Assembly: GCF_000213175.1 (NCBI RefSeq)
Contig: NW_009799099.1
Location: forward strand, 3,908,473-3,972,472
Length of the DNA stretch: 64,000 bases
From: Neurospora tetrasperma FGSC 2508
Taxonomy: Eukaryota > Ascomycota > Sordariomycetes > Sordariales > Sordariaceae
Reading direction: 5' to 3'
In this document: positions 1-14,306 of the stretch, one piece after another
How positions within the stretch are numbered: the stretch's first letter is position 1
How the letters are laid out: each line of letters begins with the position of its first letter
Program-made: the position numbers and the translations under genes
Notes under the pieces: generated by a model
Seen by the model: only the letters and a program-made list of their open reading frames with translations
The model's database searches: none
Told to the model about the DNA's origin: nothing

Positions 1-3000
1 TTTCTTCTTTATTATTAGTCGAGGGTAATATTTATACTACCCCCCCTTCTCTATTCGGGATTATAGAAAATATAATAGATAATATCTAAAGTACTATTTA
101 GGAATTTTAAAATATAAATATACTAACCCCTAATAAGATACCCTATATTATACTTTTATATATTAACTATATATTAACTATAATTTATTTCTAAAGTACT
201 TTATTATATATCTAAACTTCTAAAAGTTTATTACTAAATAGAGGTTAATTAATTAATAAGTAGAATTACAGTCTTAATTCCAAATGTAAAATAAAATTAA
301 AATTTTATTTAATACAAAAGAATATCATAATATCTACTTAATTATCATCTTATTAGTAAATACCTAACTATATATATATCCTACTTATATTAATCAACCC
401 CCTTGTTCAAAAAAGTATTAATTAAATTTTAAGTATAGAGTAGAAATATAGGATAGACTTCTATTTTAAGAAGAAAAAGAAATAATTTATTTACAAAATC
501 GTTTAAGTACCTACAATAATAATTAATAACCTAATTAATTTTATAATCATTTACTACTTACAAAAATAAATAATTCGCTTCTATAATTAAAGCTTTTTAA
601 AAATTAATTTATCTTTTAAAATAGTAAAGAAATTAACCAACCTCTTCTCTATTATTAGGTAAATAGAAGATAAAGAACGTAAGTAATCTATTCTACTTAT
701 ATATATTTAATATATATAAAAATACTAATATATTTAAAAGTATTAAATCTTATATATATGTATTTACTACTATAAATTCTACCTAAGAATATAAACTACT
801 ATTTAAAATAATATTCAATATACTTACGGAGGTTACTAATCGAATAATAAAATAGTAATATATTTATAGGACTCTACGTATAATCTAATATATCTTTATT
901 AATATAAATTCTAAATAAGCTACAAATACATTTAAATCATTTATATTCTTTCCTTAATAGTATAAATACTTATATAAATAAACTTTAATTAATACCTCCA
1001 AAAGAAATTTACTAATATTTACTACTTCAATTAGCAAAAGTACTTATAATATATTCTTATCTTCTATAAAGTGTATATTAATATGAACTTCTACAAGAAG
1101 TACCTTAAATTAAATAATATAATATACAAAATTCATAGTATATTAAATATACCGAATAAATTAGAATACTAAGCTTGGATTGACTGTATATATATAATAT
1201 ATCCGGAACTAATATTCTAATTTAAGAATAAACGGGATTATCCTTAAATAATCTCGGGTCTCTACAAAGTAAAATCGAAGGTTAAAAAACTATATTAAAA
1301 TCAAATTTTATTAAATACTAATATAATAGAATCTTCCTACTTCGAGGAGAATAATACCGTCAGTAGAAACCTAATTCTATTTTATATTATACTAAAGTAA
1401 AAATACTCCCTTCTAACTTTCGTTAAAATATACTAAATTACTTTTTTATATACCTAAGCTCTATCGATATATATCTTTAAAACTCTAAGGGTTTGGAATT
1501 GAGTAAGTTTATATAGATAATATATATACATCGCCCTTTTTTTAAAGGTAAAAATTAAAAGAGAACTTTAAATATAAGGAATTTAAGGATTAAAAATGAT
1601 ATTAGAACTATACTTAATAGAAAAAGCCTTAGTACAATCCTAAAAATTCATTTTCCTTAAGACTATTAATATTTATAATATATTTAATAATAATATACTA
1701 ATTATTAATATAAATAGAATACCTATTCTTAATATAAGTCTAATAGCTATATATACTCTATATATATCCAATAGTACGCTAGCTAGGCTTAAATACTTTA
1801 GTATTTTACTAAACCTTTAGAATATTAAGAAGGATAGCGTCTTCAGCTTATTACTTCTATTTTCTCCAACTTTTGATATTTGTAGGGCCTATAATAGCGC
1901 TAATAAATCTTCAACTATAATACTAATATATAATTAATATATATTAAATATTCAACTATTGTCTAATAAAGGAAAGAAAAGGAGAATAATCGAACTTCCT
2001 ATTTCTAATAATAAGGGCCAATTAACCCCGAACCGACTATCTAGGAAGGGAAAGAAAAAGGAGGTTCCAAAAATTAATACTAGCAACGAAGGCTAATTCT
2101 ACTAAAACTAATATTTAATTAATTCAAAGAGTAGATTCGTACTAGGGAATAAAATTAACGGATAAACTAATAATAAATAACAATTAATATACAAAGTATC
2201 CCTAATTAATAAAAAGAATATCCTTAATATATAATTGAATACTATTATAATATATAAAAAATATATATTTAATACCCTATAATCAATAATATATATAGAA
2301 AATACTAATATTATTATAAATTATTAAAATATTATTAATAATAAGGTCGAAACTTTCCAAAGTTAGATATATATAGAAGACCCTAACCTACTTACTAAAC
2401 CGAAGTGGATCTTTAAAATTAAAAGGACTAGCTATACTAACATTTATCCTCTTCTACAAACTAAACTAAGCAATAAAAATAGGACTACTATTTTACTATA
2501 TATATAATATATATTAAATATTTTATAACCGTTTATAAAATTAAAAAATATTATAATTAACTTTACTATAATTACTAATAATAAAAATAGCGGGCAATAA
2601 AATACTATTAAGAATAATAGAACCCTCCTAAATATAGAGCCTAACTTCTACATAATAAAGATTGAAAATATAGAATCTATACCTTCCAATTATAAATCAG
2701 CGCTAAGTAAGAGGAAAGTTACTCCTTTTCAAAATCCAAATTATAAACCAAATCGCAAATCTATATTTATATCTAATATTAATATATTAGGAATATATAA
2801 TTACCTAATTATTATTTTAAATTATAAGAATTTAAATAAAGAAGTTAAAAGTTCTCTCAACATTACCGTCCGGGCTAACTATAATTATTCTATAGAATAC
2901 CCTATTGTTACGTTTAACCGCAATTTATTTAAAAACTTTTATAAAATAAAATTTAGGATCATAATTAATTAGATACTATTTAATTTTGTAGGTACCAGTG

Positions 3001-5888
3001 ACGAATACCTACTCGAAAATAATTTTCATTTCAATAAATCTAGCAAGAATTGATATAATTTATACTATAAAAACTAAGAACTTATGCTAAGATAGTACTA
3101 AGAGCGCTAAATAAACATATAGGATAAATATTAGGATTGGAGGTATTAAAAACCGGGGCGTACTATAGTGAACCTAAATATATTAAGAGAATAAATACCT
3201 TTATATATAAATTATTATATAAAGAAAGTACTATATTAAATTCAAATTTATAAATTCATTCTTATTATTATTTAAGAAAACTTATAATCTGGAGAATAAA
3301 TTAAATTTCTTAAAGATAGAAGAGTTTGAGGCGCTATAAAATAGGCTAATGGGGGTAATAATTCTATCCATACTATATACTACCTCTAGATAATTATAAT
3401 TAGGAAAATATTATATATATTTCTTAAATTAAAGTTAATCTACTAATTTACTTTAAAATATCTAATAATTCTTATATTGTCGGCTATAGAGAGAGCTGCT
3501 TAATATATATTAATAAACTCTTATATATTACTTATATATAATAAACTTTAAACGTTAGTACGTTTTTCTCAAATAATAGACGAAGGGCCTATATTATAAT
3601 TATTAATACTACCTCTATAAATTAGTAGGAAGGGAAGAGTAATTAGGATTTACTTAAACTAGAATTAAGTTTTAGAATTTAATTAAGTCCGGCTTCTAAT
3701 ATTCTAATTAACCTAATCATTAATATATTTGTAAAATAGGCGTTTCTTACTATAGGGGGCGCGGTTTTTGGGTCTACCTAATATTATTATTTCCTTCTTA
3801 ATAATAGGGAATAATAAAATAATACTATTAGTTAATAATTCTTTAAACGAAGCCTAATATAATTAATATATATTCGGAATATAGAAAAGGGAGTATTATA
3901 TATATAGTAGAACTTAATTCCCTAAGTAATTATGAATTTTAGGGACTTACAACTATATAATATCAAATTTAATTAATTATATACTGATAATATTTATTAT
4001 ATAGTAATTATATATTTATACAATCTCCTCCAATTACTCTATATAGAACCAGAGCTTGGAATTACTATTAATATAATTATATAGTATTAATAATCTTCTT
4101 ATTATATATAAATTGTATATATAATTATTCTAATACTTACTTAAGTTCAGTTAAGAACCGGGCGTGCCTCCAGCTACAAAATAATACCCAATGCTTTAAT
4201 ATACTATAGCGCTTCTAATATTTAGACCTTACTCCTAAGTTGGATATATAAACTTATACTTCCCTAGTGCTATATTCGAAGGCGTATAATTTAAGCTCGG
4301 TACGAATATAGTGGAGAATTACTATATTTAAGTAAATATAAACTAATTACTTAGTAAATTGAGAATAAGTAAGCTTACTTACACTAGAGTAATTATTACA
4401 AAAATGTTTACGAAACTATATAATAATTATTAATATATATCCTATATATAATTAGTAATATAAATACTAAATATACGTCCCGCTAATTAGAAGCCGTATA
4501 ACTATATATATAGGTTATATCCTTATTAATAAAGTAATTAAATTCATTAAATTAATAACCGTATATAAATATTTACTTTATAAGTACACTTATAAAAGAT
4601 TATTCACTATAGAGATTTAAATAGCTAGATTAGGGGGGTATATATTATTAAATATAATAATTATTAAAATTAAAAATAATAATTAACTTAATTAATATTT
4701 TAAACCAAATTAATATATATCTTAGCTTAATTAAATACTTCTATATCTAATGTTAAAAAAGCTTACAAAAACGTTGAAACGTAGGTACTTAGTTAACAAC
4801 AATAGCAAAATCATTTTCAATATTAGAATTGTATTTAGGACGTCCGATTACCCCCTTCTACAATATTATATCAATTGTATATTAAAGGCAAAGGTATTAA
4901 AGCAACCGGGAATATCAGAAGCGGGTTAGTATCGAGCTAATACGCGCCCGGGGCGACTAGAGTTAATATAATAACAATAATACCCCGAACTAATAATAAG
5001 CTGGCGGAAGCTTCGGAAACCTTAAACCTATTTTAGGAAGAATGAAAGAAGTTTATAAAAAAGGCTATAAACTTTCCTAATATCGATAGCCCGCCTACTA
5101 CCCGAGCGGTATAGGTTAAAAAACCTCTTAAAATTATAATAGCTACTTTATATACCTATAACTAAACCCCTTAAATTAACGATTATAATACCAAACAACT
5201 CTAGAAAGACGTTAATAATCTAAAGAAAATAATTGTTAATATTATAAAAATATAGAAATCCCCCCTCCTAAAATCTTAAATTATAATTACTATAGGCCTG
5301 AATACTCTTCTAACAGGCTCAAAGAAACCCTACCTCGCACTAATAAGTACCTAAACCTTTATCCTCCTTTAAATTAAATACTACCTTATAATTAAATTAA
5401 ATAAAAAGCCCCTTATAGTTAATAAAAACTAATATATAATAATAAATATAATTAATACAATTAATAAGAAATATCCTAAGGCCGAGGCGAAAGTAATAAC
5501 GAAACTATACTTTAATAATAATTATATAGTAACGTTTAATGAAGAAGAAAGATGCTAATATTTCAAAAACTAAACCTAAACTATATATATTTTTTATTAG
5601 AATATAATAATTATATTTCAAATAATATTTATAATAGCCTATAACGTACTATAAATGCTTATTAATAACTTCAAATTAAAAATATTTATAAAGGGCCTAA
5701 CCGAAAAGAAATGGATTAATATTATTAGAATAAAAGTATAATAGAGAAAGTATAGGTATAAAAAGAGTTTTTTACTATTAGAAGTACTAATAATTAATAA
5801 TAGAACCCACTTAATAAAGGGATCCCTCCTTTAAATAAGTAATACCTTCTACTACGAACTATTCGAATATAATATAATACACTAATAG

Positions 5889-5985
5889 TATTATAATTAC
5901 TAGGAATTTAACTACCTAAGCTAATATTACTCTAATAAGAAGGAAGTATAATACCCCTACTATACTAAAAAGAAATACTCTAGAA
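5889..5985 (+). pseudogene. Zinc-knuckle remnant of LINE ORF1
   Basis: In one frame the translation keeps the spacing of CCHC knuckles followed by a basic segment, but Tyr codons stand where Cys is expected and TAG/TAA stand where Gln (CAG/CAA) is expected. Both changes are what C-to-T mutation on one strand or the other produces at CpA or TpG. CCHC knuckles are typical of the ORF1 proteins of Tad-like LINEs. The fragment lies upstream of the reverse transcriptase on the same strand, in the right order. Confidence 0.6.
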
Positions 5986-7829
5986 TAATAATAATAGAAT
6001 TTGAAGCTAATTACCTTTTAAATTAGAAGTCTAACTTTAAAAAGTACCTCCCCTATAACCGTAAAGGGTATATTATAATATCGAATAATTACTCTCTCGT
6101 AAGTACTATATAAAATTATACTTTAATAATATTTATAAAAAGATTCTATAAATATACTCTAAGGTCTATACTAATTATAATTAATAATATACTAACCCTG
6201 AACTAAAATTACTAAAAAATTATATAATACGCCCTTAAAATATTGCAATAATTTTGTACTAAAGCCCAAGATAGTAATATTAATATACCTAATATTATAT
6301 TTAAAGATTTAGAAACCTAATAATAAAGAATTTAATCTACTAAGCCCTACGGCGCTTATAAGAAGGAGTACTAGGTATTTAAAGTAAAATTCAATAAAGC
6401 TTATACGAAATACTAATAATAAATTACTAATATAATTAATATTATAATAAAAATAAGCCCTAAACTATATTAAAAGACTGCCGACCCCCGACCGTCCACC
6501 TAATAATATTAAAAATATTATATTAAAATATAGTAAAATTGTATAATGGAATAAAGATTGCGCTTAAAATAGAAGACCGTTATAATATTATAGTAATTTA
6601 AAAACCAGGCCGTAGTACGGCTATAGGGGGTATACTTAATACTAGAGTATTTTACTATTAAATATCAAATAACGCTAACTAAGAACGTACAATATTATAT
6701 ATAAATAAGCGCTTTACAATTAAATAATAGAATTATAAATAAAGTAAAGATTAAGTAATAGTAAAATTCGGGAAGGGAATTAATAAAATGAAAATATAGT
6801 TGGTTTATTCCTTAATTTAGAACTCTAATCTAAAGTTAGACTAATAGACCCCGCTAAAAGAAATTGTATTAAAACTACGAAGGAGAAATATAATAGTAGG
6901 AAATATAAGCTTTTATTATTTAAATTAAAATATATATAAATAAGAAAATTAGGGTAATTGTATACTTTTTTCGCTAATTACTAACTACTAGCTAGCCCTC
7001 GCTATATTATATAGTAAATTAATATAATTAGGAATATTATAAAAAGCGAATTTAATAGTATAATTAATTATATATAAATTATTAAAATATTATATACTAT
7101 ATATAGGACGGTTAAAAACGGCGCCCTTTTTGGATTAAACTACTAAATATAATTTATAATTATTTATACCAAAGCCGTAGAAGAACCAGAGGGAAGTAAA
7201 GAAGAATATAATTAAGCGTTTATAGATACTAGGAAAATTAAGGAACTTACTAACGAATATATTATAGTCCTATAAATAATAATAATAATAATAGAAGAAT
7301 TCAAAGAAGTAGTAGGCAAATTAATATTTTAATTAATCAGAATTATAAATAAAGCGGTACTAAAATAAAAAAAAAAGGAGTTGGATAGAAAGTAAATTAA
7401 TAGAATGAAAATATAAAAGAAATAATAAAATATACAAGGAAAATAGCCCGAGCGTAGTATAAAAGGAAAATACTAATAAGAAAGTAAAAAATTAGATAAA
7501 GTAAAATGAAAATAAAATGAAGCTATATAATTTATATAAACGAAATATTAATATATACTTACGGAGGACGTATTAAAAGATTTAAAAAAGTTATAAACGT
7601 TAGAATAATAGGGTAGAATATATAATTATTTACTATCCGAACTACTTAAGATATTATTATTATACTAAAAGGGTAGCGAAGAAGAGTTTCGGAACTACAA
7701 AAATAAGGCAGAAATTTTAATAGAAAAGTTCTTCCTAGCAATTAATATACTAACGGACTATTTATTAAATAAATGTATAAAACGGGAATAATAATTAATA
7801 ATAAGTAATACAATTAGCGTTAATAATAT

Positions 7830-8720
7830 AATAAAAAAGATACGGTGTATAATACCTAATAAAGCTCTAGGGAGTAATTAAATATTTAATAAATTCTTTA
7901 AGGCCTACGGAAAATATTTAGTAGAAGTACTAGTAGTAATAACTGTAGGGAGCTTTACCCTCAGGTCATTCCTAATATAATAGTAATATATTAAAATAAT
8001 TATACTAAAGAAATTAAGTAAAATAATAGTATAATAAAAGACTATAAATATATAGAGGCCTATTACTTTACTAGATTATACAGAGAAGATATTCAAAATT
8101 ATAATTATAAAATAATTTACTCTCGTAGTAAAGGAATATAAACTCTTATTTAAAGATTAAATAGGGAATTAAAAAGGAAGGTCAATAGAATTTGCAATAA
8201 AGGTAGTTATAGAAACGGTTTATATAATATAAAAATTAAGGGTAATTATATTACTACTCCTCTTCAACCTTAAGGAGGTATTCAATTAAGTAAATTATAA
8301 ATAATTTATATATATTTTATAGGAGAAGGGATTACCGAAGTAACTCCTATAATAAATTATAAACTTTTTATTAAATAGAATAAGTAATTTCTATTTTAAT
8401 AAAGTAATATTAAGGGAGTTTTATATAGCCGTCAAAATATTATAAAGATTCCCTCTTTCCCTAATTCCATTTCTCCTCTTTATTACTATACTATATAAAA
8501 TATTAAAGAGATTTAAAGGTATAATTATAGTAGGTTTCGTGAATAATATTAATATTTTTGCCTTTTTAAAATTAATAAGGGAGAACTATAAAAAACTAGC
8601 AGCCGTATAAAGGATTTACTATAAATAAGCTGTAAAAAGAGGAATAGAATTTAAAATAGTAAAATTAGAATTTATTAACTTTATAAAAATATACTAACTT
8701 AAATAGGAGACAATTAACTT
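7830..8720 (+). pseudogene. Reverse transcriptase remnant of the LINE
   Basis: Translated with stops read as mutated Gln/Trp codons, this stretch keeps the blocks of a non-LTR reverse transcriptase: the finger motif near 7850, the palm motif around 8065, an SPL-LF-type block near 8455-8490, and the catalytic box at 8530-8547 with both Asp codons changed to Asn (GAY to AAY). The following helix keeps a recognisable 'ENYKKL' pattern. Asp-to-Asn changes come from G-to-A, the other-strand product of RIP. No activity is possible. Confidence 0.75.
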
Positions 8721-10402
8721 AAAAAGTTACTAACTAGTATCTAAGGAGTTAATATAGTTTCTTAGTATATAGTTTAATTGTAAATTAATATATAAAGCGC
8801 ATTTATAAATAATAAAGAAAAAGTTATTAATATAAATCTACGCTCTAATATATATTATAGTAAAAATATAAGGGTATAGCTTTATATATACGTATAAAGT
8901 CTATACTAAAGCAATTCGAATAGTAATAACCTATAGGGCTTCCGTATATTATACCCTAATAGAAACGATAAGAGAATTATATAAACTAACTCAAAGCTTC
9001 ACTAAAACCTAAAATAATTACTTATAAGTAATTTCCAATATATATAAAATAATATTAATATTTAATTTTAAAATAGAAACTTTCTACCCCCCCTTTAATT
9101 TTTATTCTAATAAGAAGGTTAAAACGTTCGAAGAGTAGTTCGCCTGCTCCTTAACCGTAGTTTTTATACGAAGAATACTAATATAAGTAATAGCCGAATT
9201 ATAGAACCGAAAAGAGAAATATTATTCGCTATTAATATTAATTAATAAGAGAGCGAAAATGGAATAAGCTGTACAATAGGCCCTAATCGAAAATATATTA
9301 GTACTATAAGGAAAAGTAAAAGACCCTACGCTAGAGGAGAGAGAAAAATAGTTAAAAGGAGTAATAAAGAGAAAATAGGTAATAGAATAGTATATAAAGG
9401 TAATTAAAATAATAAAGAAAAGGAGACGCTTGAGTAATATAAAGGTATACGTACAATTTAATAAAATTATACTATAATTCTATACTTAGCCTAATATAGA
9501 CGAAAATCCTACCCTATACTACCTCTCGAAGGTTATAAATTCCCTATTAATATAAATAAGAATTAGGAAAATAGATTTATAAATATTCCTCTTTAAAAAG
9601 AAAATACCGAAAGTAATAATACTATTCTACCAGTATAAAATAGGTAGAAAAACATTCGAATACATAGTATTAAAATACTAAAAAATAGAAAATATATAGC
9701 TATAAGGTAAGAATATATTTATATAACTAACGAATAAAAAAGAATTCTATATTAAATTTAAAGCGAATGCGGAACGGATTCTTTAATAGGCTTTAAAATT
9801 AAGAAGGTTATAAGAATATAAATTAATAATTAAAATTAAAAAGGTAAGAGAATTAGAAGAAATACTAGAAAGTATAGACTAATATAAATTATATATATAA
9901 ATAACCTAATTAGAACTAAGAACTATCTACGAAGGAAAACTATAATAAGACTAATAAAACGCTAATAGAAAACGTTGGAAATAACTTTAAAGAAATTAAA
10001 TATAAATTAAATTATTATAAGAATAGAAGACCTACTACTCTATAGCGCCGGACTCGGACATTATATTAGCAGCGAAGGTAATATAAATTTTATCGTCCTT
10101 AATACTATAGTCCTCTATACTATAATCCTTAGTATTATCTTTAAAATTATTATTAATATTCTTCTCTAATTTACTTTTAAAACCCTTAATAATATAGGGA
10201 ATACTACTAAGTACCGTCTTCTAACTAATATAAAGCTAGGTAAATAAAGAATTAATAATTGAACTTATATTTATAATATAGTTATAAATATTACAGATAA
10301 TTTATTCAATACTAAAAAATTAAATAAAACCGAATTAGTAAAGATATAAAAATAAAGATGCTATAGGGTATTTATAGTAGAAAAGTAATTATTAAAACTA
10401 TT

Positions 10403-10633
10403 CTACTTTATACAAATTATAGTTATATAGGAACTAATACTATTTAAACTAATAGTAATACAATTAATTTTATTAAAAAGGGAACGTATAGCCTCTTTAA
10501 CCTTTGTAATATCAAGGCGAATTACTATAATATTATTATAAAGAATAGAGAAGTCTATAGAGGATTTAATAGGGGCAAGGGCATTAAACTTCCTCTTCTT
10601 TAAAAGAGATTCGATGATAGTTACTAAATCCAA
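10403..10633 (-). other. Only surviving open frame in the RIP block (76 codons)
   Basis: A 76-codon frame on the minus strand inside the degraded block. The translation is Lys/Ile/Leu/Asn-rich with heptad-like spacing and resembles no family I know. The same frame continues upstream (toward about 10,740) with a few stops that could be mutated Gln codons, so it may be the best-preserved piece of a second decayed element in the opposite orientation to the LINE. It is unlikely to be an expressed gene, because base composition matches the surrounding RIP-mutated DNA and no promoter or introns are evident. Confidence 0.3.
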
Positions 10634-13600
10634 AACTAAAAGATTATTAACTAATAACGATTTAATATAGCTACAGTCCGCCGTAACTTAAATAGCGGCC
10701 GCCTTCTACACTTTATTAATAAGGGCTTTAAAATTATAACCCTTGATTAAATTATAATTAAATAATACTATTACAAATTTAAGAAAGGAATAGAGTAAAA
10801 GTTTAAAATCGTTATTAAAATATTCTTTAATCTTCTTTAACGCCTTATATTTACAATAAGGGTTATAAGAATAAATTAATTTAAAGGATTAAATGTAGTA
10901 GTATTAAAGCGACGGAATGAAGATTTATAGGGATTTTATATATATTGGACTTAATTAAACGCCTTTCTAAATTTATTTATATATTAGAGAATCTTAGGAA
11001 GAATATAATATAAATTATAAATATAAATATTATACTAAACAAAGCTATTATAGGGCTAAAAGTATACTATAGCAGCGCCCTTTTTATTAAAATTCTTTTT
11101 AGTAAAATACTTTTTAACCTTTTTTAAAGTATTAATTATAATAAGAATATTATAATTAGTAAAGGGCGAATTAGTAGGGCCGGGTCCGCCTATATCGGAA
11201 ACTATAGCATCCAAATAAACGCTACTCTCCGGATCGATGAATAAAGCCGCGGCGGCCTTCGTAAACTTTATAATAAGAATCTTCTTTATTATACTAGTAA
11301 TATTAAGAAGTTTTTTATAAAATATAATAGAAATATAACGGAATTTAATCGAAATAGTTATAATTAAAGGGTAGAAATAGGGTTGGTCGAAGGGTGGATA
11401 TAATATAATAGGGAAAGTAGTATTATATAAAGAAGAAAGAAAGGAAGAAAGGAGAGAGATAGGTCGAAATTTCCTTTAAAGGATTCTAAAGCGGCCCGGG
11501 ATAATATAATTAAAGAAAAATAGGATAAAAGACCTCCGACCGGGAGGTTTTTATAATAATAAGTATGGTAATAGGACAGTAATAGGTTGGGGCCGGCCGG
11601 GCGACCGCGGCGACCGTAATTATATATATATAATATTAATTTATAGCCTCGGTTATAACAGTAAAGTTATACTAAAAGGAAATTAAACAGAAAAGGTATA
11701 GGGCCGATATAGTACCATTACAATAGCGAAGCGGAAGGTTTTTACCCAGCTGAAGGGTACGGTTTTTTCTACCAACTACGAACGAAGTAGTACCGTATGC
11801 CTATAGGGCGGACTATATAAATAGTTAGTATATATAAGACTAATAATAATAATATATATTTTATATATAATATATATCGGATATTAATAATTTTAAATAG
11901 GAATACTAGCCTCACTCTCCGCTCGCTATCCTTAAAATTTAAATATTAATTATAAATTAAAAAATCTAAATTACCTAATATAAGACTTACTAGAAGGCAC
12001 CTATCTAGTATTATTATAGGGAATTAGGCCTATATAAGTATAAGTACATATTAGAATATAATACTAAGCCTTATATTAAATATATATACTATAGAAATAT
12101 CCCTATTTGCCCGGGTTCTCTTTATTAAGGACTATTTTACTTAGGCTGAAGAATACTTTAAAACTATGTTAATTCGGGTTTAATTAAAGGTAATTTATAG
12201 CGTACGGTTATTTAATATCGTTATTAAATAATATTAATTATAAAGAATAGTAGTTAGGTTAAAATATACCCTAAATATATATATTTATATATAATTATTA
12301 TATTTATAAAACGAGAGAGTATTAAATTATAAGTCGAATTTAATATTCTAATAAAATATATATATAAATAATAATACTCCAAGGCTCTAAATAAATAGAC
12401 TATTATAAAGTAAAATCGAACTAATTAGATAAAACGATAAGTAAATAACTTAAAAATTTAGACGAAATTGGATTATAGACGGCCTAGAATATTATACTCC
12501 CTCTTGTATAAAAATAGATTTATTCCTCTCCTTCTTCTTCCCTTCTATTCTACTAAAGTACTAAATTTTGGTAAATTTGATATATAAAACTTATATATTA
12601 ATCCTTTTACTATTACGTCTTATATTTATTAACAGCTATATATAAAGTACCCCTATTTTATTTTTATACTATATTTAATATAAAAGTAGGCTAAGCGAAG
12701 TATAATACAACCTTTAAATACATCTTTCCCTCAACTCGCATTATTACCTCTACTTTATATTATTAATACCTACCTCTACTATTTTACACTTCGTAGCTTA
12801 GCAATATAGAATTATAATATTGTAATAAATATAATTCTAATCATTATTTAAAGATAATTAAATATACTATATATATATTAACCTAAATATATTAAAATAA
12901 TCACTATAGATTTAGAATTGGAATAAGTAAGTAGGCTAGATAAAACTAAGATTCTAATCAAAATAACCTTCGACGTAAATAACTCCAACTTAAAATATAA
13001 GTATTTCTATAGCCTAATACCGTTTAATTGTATAATTACTTTCTTAAAGTATAATACTAAAATATAAATTATACCTCTTTTTTCTATATAACCCTATCTA
13101 TACTAATTTAAATTATTAGCTATAAAGTAAATATTATAAATAATTTAAAGTATAGTTATATTTTTATAACTCTATAATTATATATTAAATATCTCAATTC
13201 AAAATATTCCTCCGATATCGATATTAACTCTATTGTAGGCAATCTATTATATGTAAAAGAAAGGCTACAAAAAAGTAATCGACTAACCTTATATTTAATA
13301 TATTCTATCTCAATAGTAGTATCTTATCCGCTTTTTAAATATCCTAGAAGATAAAGTAAAATTATTAAATACTATTACTGATACTTATAAACGAATAGTG
13401 TAAATATACTTAAATAGGTCTTAATTTACTAAATTATCTAATATAATCATTTAGGGCTACCAATAATACGTTTATAGATAAATATAGCAACTATTTTTAC
13501 TATTTAATAAATTATTATATAAATTCTATTTATATATACTATATATACTAATAATATATAATCTAATAAATAGTACCCTTATAGCAATAGTAAATTAAAG

Positions 13601-14010
13601 TATATTATAGAAGGAGCCTACTTATTTATATACTTAGACTTTAATTAGGACTTCTAAGTAATAATCAGCTAATCTACCCCTACTCTATAATAACGAAATA
13701 TAAATAACTTTCTTAATGAATAAATATACTTAATAAATAATATAAATAGATTATATACTAATATATACTAATTATATATTTAGCCTAACCTCTCTTTAAT
13801 TATTAAAGAACTTATAACCGCTATTTGCAATTTCGAACTAATTAATTGTATAGGGAATAAATTATTTTGAAATAAAAGAAAGAGATAAATAAATATAGAA
13901 TAGAATAGGACGTATATTTTACTAAAGGTAAAGATAGTATTATTATTAGTACTATATAGATTAAAATAAACCCCTTCTAAAATATCCTAGAGTAGTAAGA
14001 GTACGTACTA

Positions 14011-14306
14011 AATAATTTATTCCCTATTGTACCCCCTTTGCTATTATATACTCCTACTTCTCTTCTGAATAAAGGGTTAAATTAAATATCTTCTCTTTAA
14101 TATATTTTAAATGTATATTAATTTAGTATAGGATAATAACCTCGCCCTTACTATACTAAATAATTTACTACCTAGCATATCCCCTTCGCTATTATATACT
14201 CTTATTTCTCTTCCAAATAAAGGGGTAAATTAAATATCTTCTCTTTAATATATTTTAAATATATACTAATTTAGTATAAGATAACAACCTTATACTTACT
14301 ATATTA
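14011..14306. repeat. Two-copy 148-bp tandem repeat in the AT-rich block
   Basis: Copy 1 (14011-14158) and copy 2 (14159-14306) lie head to tail and share long identical runs, for example the stretch ending in a run of TTAATATATTTTAAAT. They differ mainly by C/T and G/A substitutions and a few single-base changes. This fits a local duplication that then diverged by RIP-type transitions. Shorter related fragments (AATTTAGTAAATTA) recur just downstream near 14,330 and 14,403. Confidence 0.7.

Larger units (their letters stand above)
4900..9850 (+). mobile_element. RIP-degraded Tad1-like LINE (non-LTR) retrotransposon
   Basis: Read through the stop codons, the + strand keeps the order of a Tad1-clade LINE. 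An ORF1-like part has a zinc-knuckle ghost at about 5889-5985, where every expected Cys codon is now Tyr (TGY to TAY). The reverse transcriptase runs from about 7830 to 8720: a degraded 'NKAPGPDG-IPN' block at 7835-7925, an 'RPI-LL' block near 8065, a GRS-E-A block near 8170, and the catalytic box at 8530-8547, which now reads VGFVNN instead of VDD. A thumb-like region follows, then a 'PP-D-Y-N-K' type segment near 9075-9120. The last readable part, near 9640-9830, resembles the Tad C-terminus. Ends are approximate; no target-site duplication or poly-A tail could be fixed. The element is dead: dozens of stops and lost catalytic Asp codons. Confidence 0.75.

Noticed and set aside
1-300. Telomere or centromere repeat at the left edge
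   Set aside because: No TTAGGG arrays or satellite periodicity are visible. The AT-rich DNA is explained by RIP-mutated transposons.
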